From a virus, in IMG/VR virus record IMGVR_UViG_3300046796_000451, positions 1 through 37,132 of that record: 37,132 nt of DNA; one strand, written 5' to 3'. Position 1 is the first letter of the stretch; each line of letters opens with the position of its first letter. Shown here piece by piece: positions 1 to 8,894 of the stretch. Both the position numbers and the translations under genes were made by a program. Below the pieces are notes generated by a model. The model had not been told where the DNA came from and made no database searches. It saw nothing but the letters and a program-made list of their open reading frames with translations.

Positions 1-529
1 TCTTAGGCTCGACAATGGGATTCTTATCTACGAAGGTTGGACCACCATGGATACCATGAGCCACACCTACTCCACCCATGAGGGCGTTAGCACCACCCAT
101 GACACGCTCTAGTGGCTTCTTCTCGGTGTCTAGGGCCTGTGCCGCACCATGAGTGCCGATGAGAGCATTAGCTCCCATAGAGGCTGCTTTGACCGGGAGG
201 CTCGCTCCACCTGAGCCAAACATAGCAAGGATATTGGCTACGGTTTCTGGGTTGATGGAATTAGCCGCACCTGTAACGAACCCCTTTAGCTGCTCCCTAA
301 CCTTGTCGTGCAGGAATTTGTTAGGGTCTTCGGCTGGGTTGGCGATGTCCTTGGTTTGGGCTGAGCTGGCAAACTTCTCCAAAGCTTCCTTAGCCTTAGG
401 GAAGTGCTCGGTGATCGGAGTTTCAGCAAACTTCTCTACAGACTTCACTCCAGGCTTGACAAAGTTCATCACCTTGTCGATGAGAGACTGTTCGTCTGGA
501 GGTAGAGGGACATTCTTATTACGAGGCAT
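1..529 (-). CDS. Partial late virion protein (N-terminal 176 aa), probable ejection protein
   Basis: The frame is open from an ATG at 529 to the left window edge, so the C-terminus is missing. It begins MPRNKNVPLPPDEQ and continues with a Lys/Glu-rich, helix-prone stretch, then an Ala/Gly/Met-rich part with short repeats (GANALIGTHG, GGANALMGGVG). The start overlaps the stop of the upstream gene in a TAATG junction, which implies translational coupling. It is the fourth gene of a run of low-complexity proteins at the end of the late operon. In short-tailed phages such genes usually encode internal virion proteins ejected with the DNA; that role is inferred from position and composition, not from a recognised domain. 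Confidence 0.75.
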   Translation of the reverse strand, partial: MPRNKNVPLPPDEQSLIDKVMNFVKPGVKSVEKFAETPITEHFPKAKEALEKFASSAQTKDIANPAEDPNKFLHDKVREQLKGFVTGAANSINPETVANILAMFGSGGASLPVKAASMGANALIGTHGAAQALDTEKKPLERVMGGANALMGGVGVAHGIHGGPTFVDKNPIVEPK

Positions 530-1731
530 TATTTGGCTCCAATAGCTGTCATGGCTTCTCTAACCTTCTCACGATATAACTCGGGATCTTCGCCTGGGGG
601 TGCAGTATATAGTCCGGCGTCGAAGAACTGGTCTACGGTGAGGGACTTCTTTCTACCGTTATTGTCTTGGATCATCCCACGAACATCTGCCTGGACATTT
701 CTATCTGTGATGGAGTTGATTAGGGCTGCAGCAACCTGAGGCTTGTCTTGAGGTTTAGCTGAGGAGAACTTAGATGCAAGAGCTTTATCGTAGAGGCCTA
801 GGGTAGCTGCACGAGGAGCAGGCTCATTGCCCTTCCTAAGGGTCTTTGGGTTCATGTCGGTTGGGAATGCAGCTCCAGGTTTAACCCAGACTGTCTTATG
901 GTTACCTTGGGCATCATCGTATTGGAAGAACTCTGGGGCTGGACCCTGGGGACCAACAGGTGGTCTAGACCGAATAACTGGTCGTTCACCCTTCTTGCCC
1001 ATAATAACATGACCATTTTCATCTTTGGCAGTCTCATACTTACCTGTAGCTTCGTTGAAAGTCATGAGGGGTTCTTCAAGCTCCGCTGGGGTGGGCTTGG
1101 GATGGAAGATGGCTTCTGCTGGAGGATTCTCACCTTTCTGCATAACAGATCTCATCATGATCCATCGTTCGAGGTCGGTTCCCTGTTGAAATTCTGGAGA
1201 CTTAGTAAGGGCCTGTAGTTTACTATTTCTATCCTGCTCCATGCGATAGTCAGCTGAACCCTTATAGGTCTTGGTGATGGGGACTGAGGAATCTGCAACG
1301 GAGGGGGATTGGGTGTCCTGCATGGGAGCTACTTGACCTAGTGGGGCACCTACTCCTGTCATCTGCTTGGATGGGAGTGTGGCTCCTCCAGTTACATCTA
1401 CGGAAGATGGGTCAATCTGTTGGAGTCTATCGGCTGTAGCTCCAGTGACAGCACCTGGGGGAATTCTATTCTGGAAGACCTGATCTGCTTTCTCTTTACG
1501 CTCTAAGGCTAGAGCATTCCTCTCCTCAGCTAGAGACTTGGCATTCTCATCTCTATATGAGATCATACTCTCTTTATCCCTACGGTCAAGCTCATCGAGC
1601 ATAGCTTGTCTAGCATCCATACGCTTACGGGCGAGGATGTTCTGGAGCTGTGTAGAGACAGCTAGACCAGGTGAGACATACTGATGGTATGCTGAGTATG
1701 GTTCAGGATCTTCGTAATCGTTGTTTGCCAT
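529..1731 (-). CDS. Putative ejection/internal virion protein, coiled-coil N-terminus (400 aa)
   Basis: The first 30 residues are polar, followed by a highly charged segment (about residues 30-90, rich in R, E, K, D, with runs such as LDELDRRDKES and LAEERNALALERKEK) that should form a long helix or coiled coil. The middle is Pro/Gly/Ser-rich and disordered-looking, and the C-terminus is mixed alpha. No enzyme motif is visible. The ATG at 1731 has AAGG 6 nt upstream. It follows the Gly/Ala-rich 397-aa gene by 8 nt and is coupled to the next gene by TAATG. Context and composition suggest a DNA-ejection protein of a short-tailed phage; I do not recognise a specific family. Confidence 0.8.
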   Translation of the reverse strand: MANNDYEDPEPYSAYHQYVSPGLAVSTQLQNILARKRMDARQAMLDELDRRDKESMISYRDENAKSLAEERNALALERKEKADQVFQNRIPPGAVTGATADRLQQIDPSSVDVTGGATLPSKQMTGVGAPLGQVAPMQDTQSPSVADSSVPITKTYKGSADYRMEQDRNSKLQALTKSPEFQQGTDLERWIMMRSVMQKGENPPAEAIFHPKPTPAELEEPLMTFNEATGKYETAKDENGHVIMGKKGERPVIRSRPPVGPQGPAPEFFQYDDAQGNHKTVWVKPGAAFPTDMNPKTLRKGNEPAPRAATLGLYDKALASKFSSAKPQDKPQVAAALINSITDRNVQADVRGMIQDNNGRKKSLTVDQFFDAGLYTAPPGEDPELYREKVREAMTAIGAK

Positions 1732-1739
1732 TGTTAACC

Positions 1740-2933
1740 TTAGGAGAAGATACCCTTAATGAAGTGTCCAGCCTGAGACATCCAGTTGGGATCAGCTTGG
1801 GAGAGTGCACCAATGCCTCCGGTGATTAGGGAGCCTGCATTGGCAATGTTGTCGGCTGTGGTTGGACCTTCCGGCCACACACTTCCACCTGGAGCTAGTC
1901 TCTGGGTAAGCATGGGTTCTAGGGTGCCTGCAGCCTGCTTCTGTGCAGCTGAGGGGGCTAGGAAGCCTGCCCCCATGTCGGGGAGTTTAATCTGCTTACC
2001 ATTGAAGGAGCCAATGGTTGGGGGTTGGTAGCCGTGGGTTTGGTTGGTAAGGTAGTTGGTAACCATCAACTTACGTAGGGCGTCAGACTCGTTAGAGTTA
2101 CGAGCAGTCTGGGCCGCGATTCTATCTCTATCTAGGTTACGTTGATTGTTAACGTTGGTGTCAGCATAGGTGCCTAGAGACTTGGAGATCTGGTCCCAGG
2201 CATCTGAGGCAGTCTTTCCCTTCTTCATGAGGTCTTCGATCTGCTGACCAATCTGTGCTTTACCTGCGGCAGCTCCCACACCACCTACGGCAGGGTTAGT
2301 GCCTCCTGCTGTTAGGGCACCATTGTTGAGGGCTACCTCACCACCTGCGGAGTCTGTAAGGGGGCCTGAGGCAAGTGGAGCTAGACTTGCTGCTCCACCA
2401 GCACCTCCTGCAGCAGCACCTGCGGCGGCTGCGGCACTGAAGTCTGCTCCAGCTGTCGAGGCGAGGCCTGTGCTAGCAAGAGGAAGGGAGATAGGGGTTG
2501 AGGCTAGGGTTCCTCCGGCTGCTGCGCTTCCTGAGGCACCACCCATCGCTCCAGCGTTTCCGGCCATAAGAGCTGGAGCTACTACGCCACCAAGTCCTGC
2601 ACCGAAACCTACCTGTAACCATGACTCTGGATGGGACCAGAAGCCGTGATGCTCCTTAGTGTCCCAATCACCTGTTGTGGTGTTGAACTCTTTGAAGTGA
2701 TCTTCATCTCCATTGATCTCAGAGCCATGAGAATAGTCTGCGAATGCCTGAGGATTATCTTTATTTAATCCTATCATGCCACCGCCGATATCCTCAATTT
2801 CTTCTGGGGTTGTGCCAGGATTGGGGACGAATGGCTTGCCGCTATTTACTTGATCGTAAAAGCCAGCCCTCTTCCTAATATCATACCACTTAGCAAGAGC
2901 CTGTTCGGTTGTTAGTCCTGTATATAGTCCCAT
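1740..2933 (-). CDS. Putative ejection protein with hydrophobic Gly/Ala-rich core (397 aa)
   Basis: The N-terminal 100 residues are ordinary globular sequence (MGLYTGLTTEQALAKWYD). Residues about 108-230 are strongly Gly/Ala-rich and hydrophobic (for example GFGAGLGGVVAPALMAGNAG and AAAAAGAAAGGAGGAA), a composition typical of phage internal virion proteins that insert into or cross the cell envelope. A polar helical region with TYADTNVNNQRNLDRDRIAAQ follows, and the protein ends in a Gly/Ile-rich tail. SD AGGAT precedes the ATG. The antisense plus-strand frame over the Gly/Ala region stays open by composition and is not a gene. Function is inferred from composition and operon position. Confidence 0.8.
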   Translation of the reverse strand: MGLYTGLTTEQALAKWYDIRKRAGFYDQVNSGKPFVPNPGTTPEEIEDIGGGMIGLNKDNPQAFADYSHGSEINGDEDHFKEFNTTTGDWDTKEHHGFWSHPESWLQVGFGAGLGGVVAPALMAGNAGAMGGASGSAAAGGTLASTPISLPLASTGLASTAGADFSAAAAAGAAAGGAGGAASLAPLASGPLTDSAGGEVALNNGALTAGGTNPAVGGVGAAAGKAQIGQQIEDLMKKGKTASDAWDQISKSLGTYADTNVNNQRNLDRDRIAAQTARNSNESDALRKLMVTNYLTNQTHGYQPPTIGSFNGKQIKLPDMGAGFLAPSAAQKQAAGTLEPMLTQRLAPGGSVWPEGPTTADNIANAGSLITGGIGALSQADPNWMSQAGHFIKGIFS

Positions 2934-2945
2934 TATATTATCCTG

Positions 2946-4052
2946 TTAGATTCCTGGAGGGGTGCCTGTGGAGTTGAGCCAGTTCCAACGGTTCGCCCAG
3001 TTCTGGGAATCGAGACCGAGTTGGCCCGAAGCAAGCATTGCATTGATTTCGCCTAGCTCCTTCTGTAGGGCTAGTTGCTGATCGGCTGTGAGGAGGGTGC
3101 CCATCTCTTGGAGGGCCTGAGTGATTTCACCTCTACGGGCTGTTAGCTCATTTTGCATGAGGGAGGCCTGGAGGGAGCCTGTAGCCTGAGCTGCGTGTTC
3201 TGAGGAGAGTCTACGCTCAGCACCTAGATTAGCATCAGGACCCTCTGATTCAGCCAGCTGGTCAATGTAGTCTCTAGCACCTCTAGTCTGCTGGGCACCA
3301 AAGGCGTTGACCTGGTTGGCAATGATTGGGTCTTTAGGGTCTAAGGCTAGAGACTGTGAGGCCCTGCTCATGAGCATGTTGTAAAGATCATTTGAGCGGG
3401 GGTCTCGGCCTGAGGTGAACATCGAAGAGATATCTCCGAAACTAGATCCTGCTTGTCCATTAAGACTGCCTGCACCACCGGCACCGCCTCCGCCCCAAGC
3501 ATCACCATTAGCATTAGAGACAAGTTTCCAATTACCCTGACTATCATTAACACGATATAGCACACCATTAATATAAAGGGAGTCTCTACGACCATATTCG
3601 TCAGTTGGGCCATCTTGGGTAATATAGCCCTTCTGCTGTAGGCTATTCTTAAGCTGGTCAATCCCTGTATGATCTTTGTTATCATTGCTAAGCGCGTTGT
3701 TTGGTAACGACTTTGCAATATCGTTAAAGTCATTCGAAAGTTTTGTGTTATCCACCTGTGGCATCGGGATGGTACCAGAGGTCGAACCATCGGGATTCTT
3801 CGTGCCACCTTGGATAGGAGTCGTACTACCACTACCAGCTGGAACGCCACCAGAGCCAGGTTGTGGGGTTGTTGTACCTGGATAAGTTCCACTTGTACTT
3901 GTAGAAGGAGTAGTAGTAGTGTCAGGCGGTTGGGTAACTGGCCCATTAGATCCAAACCCACCAGGTCTTAGCCCTGTAGGTGAGGAGGTAGGCTGGGTCG
4001 TATTAGTGGTACGCTGGTTAGCTCGGGTAATTGTAGGATCGTCTAGGGCCAT
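2946..4052 (-). CDS. Putative ejection protein with Thr/Pro/Gly-rich N-terminus (368 aa)
   Basis: Residues 1 to about 100 are low-complexity T/P/S/G sequence. A small globular segment around 125-180 (RRDSLYINGVLYRVNDSQGNW) follows, then a Gly-rich linker. The C-terminal 150 residues are helical and contain an AQQTRGARDYIDQLAE / GAERRLSSEHAAQ / RRGEITQALQEMGTLL pattern, which I have seen in terminal late-operon proteins of uncultured podovirus-like phages. SD AAGGA lies upstream of ATG 4052, and the gene is 13 nt ahead of the Gly/Ala-rich protein. Together with the next three genes it makes up the likely DNA-injection module. Family assignment is from memory of the pattern, not from a search. 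Confidence 0.78.
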   Translation of the reverse strand: MALDDPTITRANQRTTNTTQPTSSPTGLRPGGFGSNGPVTQPPDTTTTPSTSTSGTYPGTTTPQPGSGGVPAGSGSTTPIQGGTKNPDGSTSGTIPMPQVDNTKLSNDFNDIAKSLPNNALSNDNKDHTGIDQLKNSLQQKGYITQDGPTDEYGRRDSLYINGVLYRVNDSQGNWKLVSNANGDAWGGGGAGGAGSLNGQAGSSFGDISSMFTSGRDPRSNDLYNMLMSRASQSLALDPKDPIIANQVNAFGAQQTRGARDYIDQLAESEGPDANLGAERRLSSEHAAQATGSLQASLMQNELTARRGEITQALQEMGTLLTADQQLALQKELGEINAMLASGQLGLDSQNWANRWNWLNSTGTPPGI

Positions 4053-4061
4053 TATAATTCC

Positions 4062-4601
4062 TTAAGAGGTTGGCTCGATATTGTAGGACACAATGATCGT
4101 TAGGGTATTTGCAGCGTTGCCGCCAGTGAGCACACCTGAACCATTGTTATCCATGAAGACTTGTAGGGGTGAGTTATCGTTAGATGCCTTTGCAATGGTG
4201 GCTGCAACGGAGATCGACCCATTTGCACTTGGAAAGATGGCTACTGGGGACAAGTCCACACAACTCACGTAACCGAGGGCAAGGAAGGTGCTTACATCCG
4301 TAATAGCTCCTGCCGTGCTATTGTTGACAAGGGGGTTACACATGTAGTCGGTTGTGGTGTTCTGAACCCCTATAGCAGCAAAGGTCGTATTAATGTTCGT
4401 GTAGGCCCCAGCTGCAAAACTTCCTGTTAGGGAGACGGCTATGGGCTTAATCCTAAAACCAGATCCAGGTGCTGAGACAATGTCAATTGGAGTTGTAGGG
4501 AGTGCTTTGATTTCGGCATTCGTTAGGATGGCCCGGACAATATGATGTCTGGCTGTGCCACCAGCACTATCAGCCGAAAATATAGTAGAAAGACTTGCCA
4601 T
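4062..4601 (-). CDS. Beta-rich virion protein, tandem paralogue 3 of 3 (179 aa)
   Basis: This shares a fold-defining pattern with the two genes upstream of it: an N-terminal LTNAEIKALPTTPIDIV segment, then APGSGFRIKP, then FAAGAYTNINTTFA, and a C-terminal MDNNGSGVLTGGNAANTLTI ending in a short beta strand. Alternating hydrophobic residues and many Thr/Gly/Asn suggest a single beta-sandwich domain, such as a decoration or fibre protein. Its ATG overlaps the stop of the gene at 4601. The function is unknown; triplication next to fibre genes suggests exposed virion proteins that form hetero-oligomers or bind different ligands. Confidence 0.82.
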   Translation of the reverse strand: MASLSTIFSADSAGGTARHHIVRAILTNAEIKALPTTPIDIVSAPGSGFRIKPIAVSLTGSFAAGAYTNINTTFAAIGVQNTTTDYMCNPLVNNSTAGAITDVSTFLALGYVSCVDLSPVAIFPSANGSISVAATIAKASNDNSPLQVFMDNNGSGVLTGGNAANTLTIIVSYNIEPTS

Positions 4602-5110
4602 TAGACAGGCTCCGCAACATAGTAAAGGGTAACTCGTAGGGTGTTGGCAGCATTGCCTCCGGTAAGGTTACCGCTACCGTTGTTATCCATAGAGATTCTG
4701 ATAACCTGGTTATCAACATCGGGGATACCAGGTGAAGCTGTGGGATAGTTCCACTCAGTAGAGCCAGAAGCAGCTCCTGAACCTAAGATAGTGGCTAGAT
4801 TAACCAAGTCAATTGGGTGGTTCTGGGCGTTACCAAAGATAGCTGATACTGCTGTGGCCGCTGTATTCATGCTATTGTCATTGACACAGAGGGGGGCCAT
4901 TACCCAGTAGCCACTAGGAACATCTAATTGGACTGTAGAATATGTGGTGTTAATGTTGGTGTAGGCACCTGCAGCAAACTTCGTTTCAGCTGTCCCACCT
5001 AGGATACGTGTACGGAATCCTGAACCCTGAGCCGCAATCACAGTGATTGGTGTGGTAGGAAGGGCCTTAATTTGTGCGTCAGTGAGAATAGTGATTGAAC
5101 GTTTTAACAT
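4601..5110 (-). CDS. Beta-rich virion protein, tandem paralogue 2 of 3 (169 aa)
   Basis: Same family as its neighbours: ILTDAQIKALPTTPITVIAA, QGSGFRTRIL, FAAGAYTNINTTYS and the C-terminal MDNNGSGNLTGGNAANTLRV. It is the shortest copy and consists of the shared domain alone. Divergence is concentrated between the N- and C-terminal conserved blocks (roughly residues 60-130), as expected for loops facing solvent or ligand. It lies 4 nt after the stop of the 218-aa copy and overlaps the start of the 179-aa copy, so all three should be made from one message. Confidence 0.82.
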   Translation of the reverse strand: MLKRSITILTDAQIKALPTTPITVIAAQGSGFRTRILGGTAETKFAAGAYTNINTTYSTVQLDVPSGYWVMAPLCVNDNSMNTAATAVSAIFGNAQNHPIDLVNLATILGSGAASGSTEWNYPTASPGIPDVDNQVIRISMDNNGSGNLTGGNAANTLRVTLYYVAEPV

Positions 5111-5114
5111 GATG

Positions 5115-5771
5115 TTATGGGAGGGTAATGGTTTTATAGTCTACAATGACTACTAGACTATTAGCAGCATTTCCACCTGTGAGGTTACCTAAAGCTGCGT
5201 TAGAGATAGTAAGTTTTAAGGCTGTATTTGCATTAGTAACTGACTGCCCAACAAAGGTTGTTATACCCCAATCATTAAAGTCTTCATTCTCAGAGGATGG
5301 ACAAGTGATTGACTGGATAACACCTGTAGTTGATGTAAGAAGATCACTTAATTGGGTAAACCCTGCAATTGTCGAGTCATTCCCAATATAGTTACTAGCA
5401 TCATCTACCCACTTAGCGAACATATAACCATCTGGACTGATGTTTGTATAAGCAGTTGCTCCTGCCTTAAATACGAAGGTGATAAGGGAGGGCCAGATAA
5501 TCTTGCCTGCCCCAGGCGCTGCTACTAGGGTGATAGGGGTGGTTGGGAGGGCTAGGATATTGGCGTTAGTGAGGGTGACTGTGGCTGAGCCTGAACCTGT
5601 GGAGCCTGTTCCACCAATCTGGAACCATGCACCACTATACCAGATGAACACACTCCCGGTGTCAGTCTCATAGAATTCTACGAGGATGTTGACAGGGGGG
5701 TTGGGGACGAACGCTAGTCTGTCAGCGTTGGTGCCATAAGTGAGGAATTTGTCTAAGGTAGTATCTGACAT
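5115..5771 (-). CDS. Beta-rich virion protein, tandem paralogue 1 of 3 with extra N-terminal fibre domain (218 aa)
   Basis: Residues 1 to about 60 form an added domain (TYGTNADRLAFVPNPP ... FYETDTGSVFIWYSGAWFQI) resembling the small domain that often begins phage fibre proteins. The rest is the shared paralogue domain: TNANILALPTTPITLVAAPG, then AYTNISPDGY, and C-terminal GNLTGGNAANSLVVIVDY. A Gly/Ser linker (GGTGSTGSGS) joins the two. It is the first of three tandem copies, so the extra domain may anchor the group to the particle. No catalytic motif is visible. Confidence 0.82.
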   Translation of the reverse strand: MSDTTLDKFLTYGTNADRLAFVPNPPVNILVEFYETDTGSVFIWYSGAWFQIGGTGSTGSGSATVTLTNANILALPTTPITLVAAPGAGKIIWPSLITFVFKAGATAYTNISPDGYMFAKWVDDASNYIGNDSTIAGFTQLSDLLTSTTGVIQSITCPSSENEDFNDWGITTFVGQSVTNANTALKLTISNAALGNLTGGNAANSLVVIVDYKTITLP

Positions 5772-5772
5772 A

Positions 5773-6273
5773 TTATGGTACGAATGGGACTAGGACTGGA
5801 TGACCTAGGCCGTCTGAGATGAATGTTAGAGGTTCTACGCCTGTGGCTAGGGGGATGTATGAGACGGAGGAACCTGTGGCTGAGAGGGTGAGGTTGGTCA
5901 TGTCTAGACCAACACCTAGAGCAATTTGTTGCCAGTCTCCTCCACCAAATAACTCACCTCTACCTAGGAGGACAGAGTTTGTAGTAGCCTGGGTGAAATG
6001 GTTATAGGCGAGTCTAGACTTAACACCTGTAGCTACGTTAACTTTATCCCAGGTAGGTTTAAAGTGAAGCCCCGTGTTAGAAACATATTGGGGAACAATG
6101 GTCTTATTTCCACCAATAGCATCACCTGTAAGGGTGCCATCATCATTGAAAGCTACTGCCCATTGCCTGGAGATAGCAAGTCTAAGCTGTTCGAACTCTT
6201 CTGCTACGAAGGTTCTAGCCTGTTCCCAGGGGAGGTTAAGGTAGTCGCTAAAGATACCGCCAAAGGTTGACAT
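5773..6273 (-). CDS. Putative tail-associated/fibre protein (166 aa)
   Basis: The N-terminal 40 residues are helical (SDYLNLPWEQARTFVAEEFE) and the remainder is Gly/Thr-rich beta sequence with GDWQQIALGVGLDMTNLTLS near residue 115-135, a pattern common in short phage fibre proteins. The ATG sits on the stop of the nozzle-like gene (overlap at 6273), and the gene is followed immediately by the three paralogous beta proteins. Position after the nozzle suggests it attaches to the tail tip or links fibres to it; this is inference. Confidence 0.75.
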   Translation of the reverse strand: MSTFGGIFSDYLNLPWEQARTFVAEEFEQLRLAISRQWAVAFNDDGTLTGDAIGGNKTIVPQYVSNTGLHFKPTWDKVNVATGVKSRLAYNHFTQATTNSVLLGRGELFGGGDWQQIALGVGLDMTNLTLSATGSSVSYIPLATGVEPLTFISDGLGHPVLVPFVP

Positions 6274-8156
6274 TAGGTGTCCGAAATCTCAATCTGAAGA
6301 GTTTTCATAGAGGACATATCAAGGTTATCGAACACCTTGATAACAGTGTTCTCATTGTTCTCAGGAACGAGATCAGTAACTACGCTGTTAACTTCTTTGC
6401 CAAAGTCCCTGATGAATCTGACATTGAGGGTGGTGCCTGGGTCATCTACTGGGAGGGCTAGGAGTGCTGCAGTCATGGCTCCCCACCGATTAAGGAGACC
6501 ATTAGCGATGTAGGGGCGGGTTAAAATCTTAGCCTTATAGTCCACGCCATTGTCTTGGTTGGTGATGTCGATACGCTGGATGAAGTTAGGCGCAACGTAG
6601 CCGCCATAGGGCCTAAACGACAAATGTGGCACCCCTGCATCGTCCTCAATAATCTCTGGGACAATGGTAGAGCACCATGCTTCTGTAATAGCCCCTGTAA
6701 CTACGGACCAACCACAGTGGGTACCATCTGGCTTGGATTCGATCTCAGTAATCTGAGAGACTAGACCAAAAGCTGGTGCGTTTGATCCGTCATATGCTAC
6801 CCACCACTTTACCTGGCGTAGGTCAGGGTAGTAGACGCCGTGAGCGATAACCTTAGTGGCTGAGGTGTTGATGTGAAGCCAGGTATCATTAAGGTCTTGC
6901 ATGTACTGCAAGCCTCCTGAGCCAATTCTGGCTGGTCCAGCTTGTGGGTCGAGGAAGTAAACACATGCTCTACCATATTCGTCTACTCCGTTTACGATAG
7001 AACCAATGATTGCACCACGGGAAGGAGAGATTAGAAATGACTCGTAGGCACCATCTAACTTACCTGTACGCTGAATCTTATAGATTCTATTATGTTTGAA
7101 TGCGTAAAAGGAGCCGTTGATGGGGGCTGAGATGCCTGTAAGCTGACCGCCATCTAACCAGTCTAGGTCGATAAAGTTATCAGTTCGTAGTGGGATACGC
7201 TCATCGTTACCAAATCCTGTAGCTGCATAGACTGGTGTCCAGTAGAGTCTGGAATCATGCTCAGGATCTTCCCAGGAACCACCAAAGATAACCCGGTCCT
7301 GATCCTGGGTACAGAACCGGACAGAGGGAATGAGGTCATAGTCGCCAATTTCAGCTGAGAGTTCACCTAAGTTGGCATAATCAGTGGCTGGAATTGTAGT
7401 GTCTGTGTAGGTAGTTGTTCCAATTGGAACGGTAGCAATAACATAGAAGTCACCATCTCCATCAGATGCTTCTACTTCCCAAAAATTCTCACCTTCGTCT
7501 ACGATAGCTGGGCGAGTGATAATAACTCCTGCTCCAGCACCAGAAGGGGTGAACGATAACTCAGGGGACGGCTCACTTCTTCTTAGAATCTTAACTCCCA
7601 CCTTCTCAATGAACCTAACACGGTAGATGCGGACATCGGTAAATGCTCCACCACCTGTATCTACTGCTGTGGGAGCTAGGATTGGTTCAGCGATGCCTGT
7701 TCTACGAATAGTGGTTCCATCCCATACGTGCATTCTGTCTACACCACTCTTGTAGGCTACGAACCACTTACCGTGGATGGAGGTAGTTTGGATCTGATAG
7801 ATATATGGGTTATTCGTATTGATATCATCCTTAACTGTGGGGATGGTCCACACGTTCATATTGCGGTAGGCGATAGAGTAGGAGGTACCTTCGGTAGCAG
7901 CAATGGCCCATAGCCAGCTGTCTTTAATCTCGGCAAACTTAGGCTGATAAGTTGATAGAGATACAACAACTGCCTCATCATCAAGACTAGAGTCACCTAG
8001 ATCAATAGGCTCCATACCTCTTCTACGCTCACCTAGAGTTGAGCTGAAGAACTCTACGTTCTCCGCCAACACGCATTGGTTGTCTGGGAGAGCATGAGCT
8101 GGGTCTGTATTATTCATGCCGCCTTTGATGTTAGCGATGATTAGGTCTTTAGGCAT
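6273..8156 (-). CDS. Putative tail nozzle / DNA-stabilisation protein (627 aa)
   Basis: The N-terminus carries GGMNNTDPAHALPDNQ followed by AENVEFFSSTLGERRRGME, a signature I associate with long beta-rich proteins that follow the head-tail adaptor in short-tailed phages. The whole chain is rich in W, Y, D and G with repeated strand-turn patterns (DSWLWAIAAT, GKWFVAYKSGVDRMHVWDG, DQDRVIFGGSWEDPEHDSRLYW), consistent with a beta-propeller such as the P22 gp10-type nozzle, although 627 aa is longer than the about 470 aa of P22 gp10. A fibronectin-like insertion may lie around residues 165-255. It is 3 nt downstream of the adaptor gene. Nozzle function is inferred from order and fold pattern. Confidence 0.7.
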   Translation of the reverse strand: MPKDLIIANIKGGMNNTDPAHALPDNQCVLAENVEFFSSTLGERRRGMEPIDLGDSSLDDEAVVVSLSTYQPKFAEIKDSWLWAIAATEGTSYSIAYRNMNVWTIPTVKDDINTNNPYIYQIQTTSIHGKWFVAYKSGVDRMHVWDGTTIRRTGIAEPILAPTAVDTGGGAFTDVRIYRVRFIEKVGVKILRRSEPSPELSFTPSGAGAGVIITRPAIVDEGENFWEVEASDGDGDFYVIATVPIGTTTYTDTTIPATDYANLGELSAEIGDYDLIPSVRFCTQDQDRVIFGGSWEDPEHDSRLYWTPVYAATGFGNDERIPLRTDNFIDLDWLDGGQLTGISAPINGSFYAFKHNRIYKIQRTGKLDGAYESFLISPSRGAIIGSIVNGVDEYGRACVYFLDPQAGPARIGSGGLQYMQDLNDTWLHINTSATKVIAHGVYYPDLRQVKWWVAYDGSNAPAFGLVSQITEIESKPDGTHCGWSVVTGAITEAWCSTIVPEIIEDDAGVPHLSFRPYGGYVAPNFIQRIDITNQDNGVDYKAKILTRPYIANGLLNRWGAMTAALLALPVDDPGTTLNVRFIRDFGKEVNSVVTDLVPENNENTVIKVFDNLDMSSMKTLQIEISDT

Positions 8157-8159
8157 AAG

Positions 8160-8882
8160 TTAAGCCCACATACCAATACGTGAGAACCACTGGCGATACC
8201 AGAGTTGATTAGGTCGATTTTTGCCTTGATAGAGGTCGAGGTAGGCTGACTTGGCAATGAACATGCGGAGGTCGGAAAGTCTAAGCTGGTAACTTTGCTC
8301 TCTAACCTGAGCTAGTTCAGGCTTTTCCATCTTATTTAGTTCATCTGCCATAGCACCTTCGATGAGGATGTCATGGTAGTCAGTAGGCATGAAGGGGACT
8401 GCGTCATCTTCTAGGATGGGAGCTACGTCGTAGCCTTCAAAGTTGAGGGTCTGAGAGTCTACAGTGGAGTCGCCAGTGGGAGTGGCAAAGCTGTCCAGGC
8501 GGATAGTGGACATGCCAGCACCCATGCGCTTGAGTGCCCATCCTCTGGCGGGCCGCTCTAGATCTCTCATGTTATCTAGCTCGTCAAAGGTAAGTTCTTT
8601 GAGAACTAAGATACCTTCAGGGTCATCTCCTGTGCCGATGGTGGTAATCTTCATGATCTTCTCTAGGCCAATAACATCCATCTCTGGAAGATTAGGCCAT
8701 CGAGCCGTGTCATTAGGATCTACTATGAGGGTGAAGGTCGCTCTTCTAGATGTGATTAGGCCAATAGAGGAAGTTGTCTTCTTGTAACGTTCATTAACCC
8801 TCTGACCTACACGAACTCTAGCATCCTCAGAGGTGAGGTTAAGTCTAGTCATTACGTCTTGTACGATTTCGTCAAAGGTCAT
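8160..8882 (-). CDS. Putative head-tail adaptor (240 aa)
   Basis: It starts MTFDEIVQDVMTRLNLTSEDARVRVGQRVNERYKK, an alpha-helical opening typical of adaptor proteins that dock under the portal, followed by a small beta domain (residues 45-150) and a C-terminal helical region with DYHDILIEGAMADELNKME. Length and order (adaptor directly before the nozzle-like protein) fit a P22 gp4 / T7 gp11-type connector role. No catalytic residues are apparent. The gene overlaps nothing and is followed by 3 nt before the nozzle gene. Confidence 0.72.
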   Translation of the reverse strand: MTFDEIVQDVMTRLNLTSEDARVRVGQRVNERYKKTTSSIGLITSRRATFTLIVDPNDTARWPNLPEMDVIGLEKIMKITTIGTGDDPEGILVLKELTFDELDNMRDLERPARGWALKRMGAGMSTIRLDSFATPTGDSTVDSQTLNFEGYDVAPILEDDAVPFMPTDYHDILIEGAMADELNKMEKPELAQVREQSYQLRLSDLRMFIAKSAYLDLYQGKNRPNQLWYRQWFSRIGMWA

Positions 8883-8894
8883 TAGAGGGTCCTA

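Noticed and set aside
2299-2649. 116-codon plus-strand ORF
   Set aside because: Complement of a Gly/Ala-rich coding region; such antisense frames lack stops by composition.
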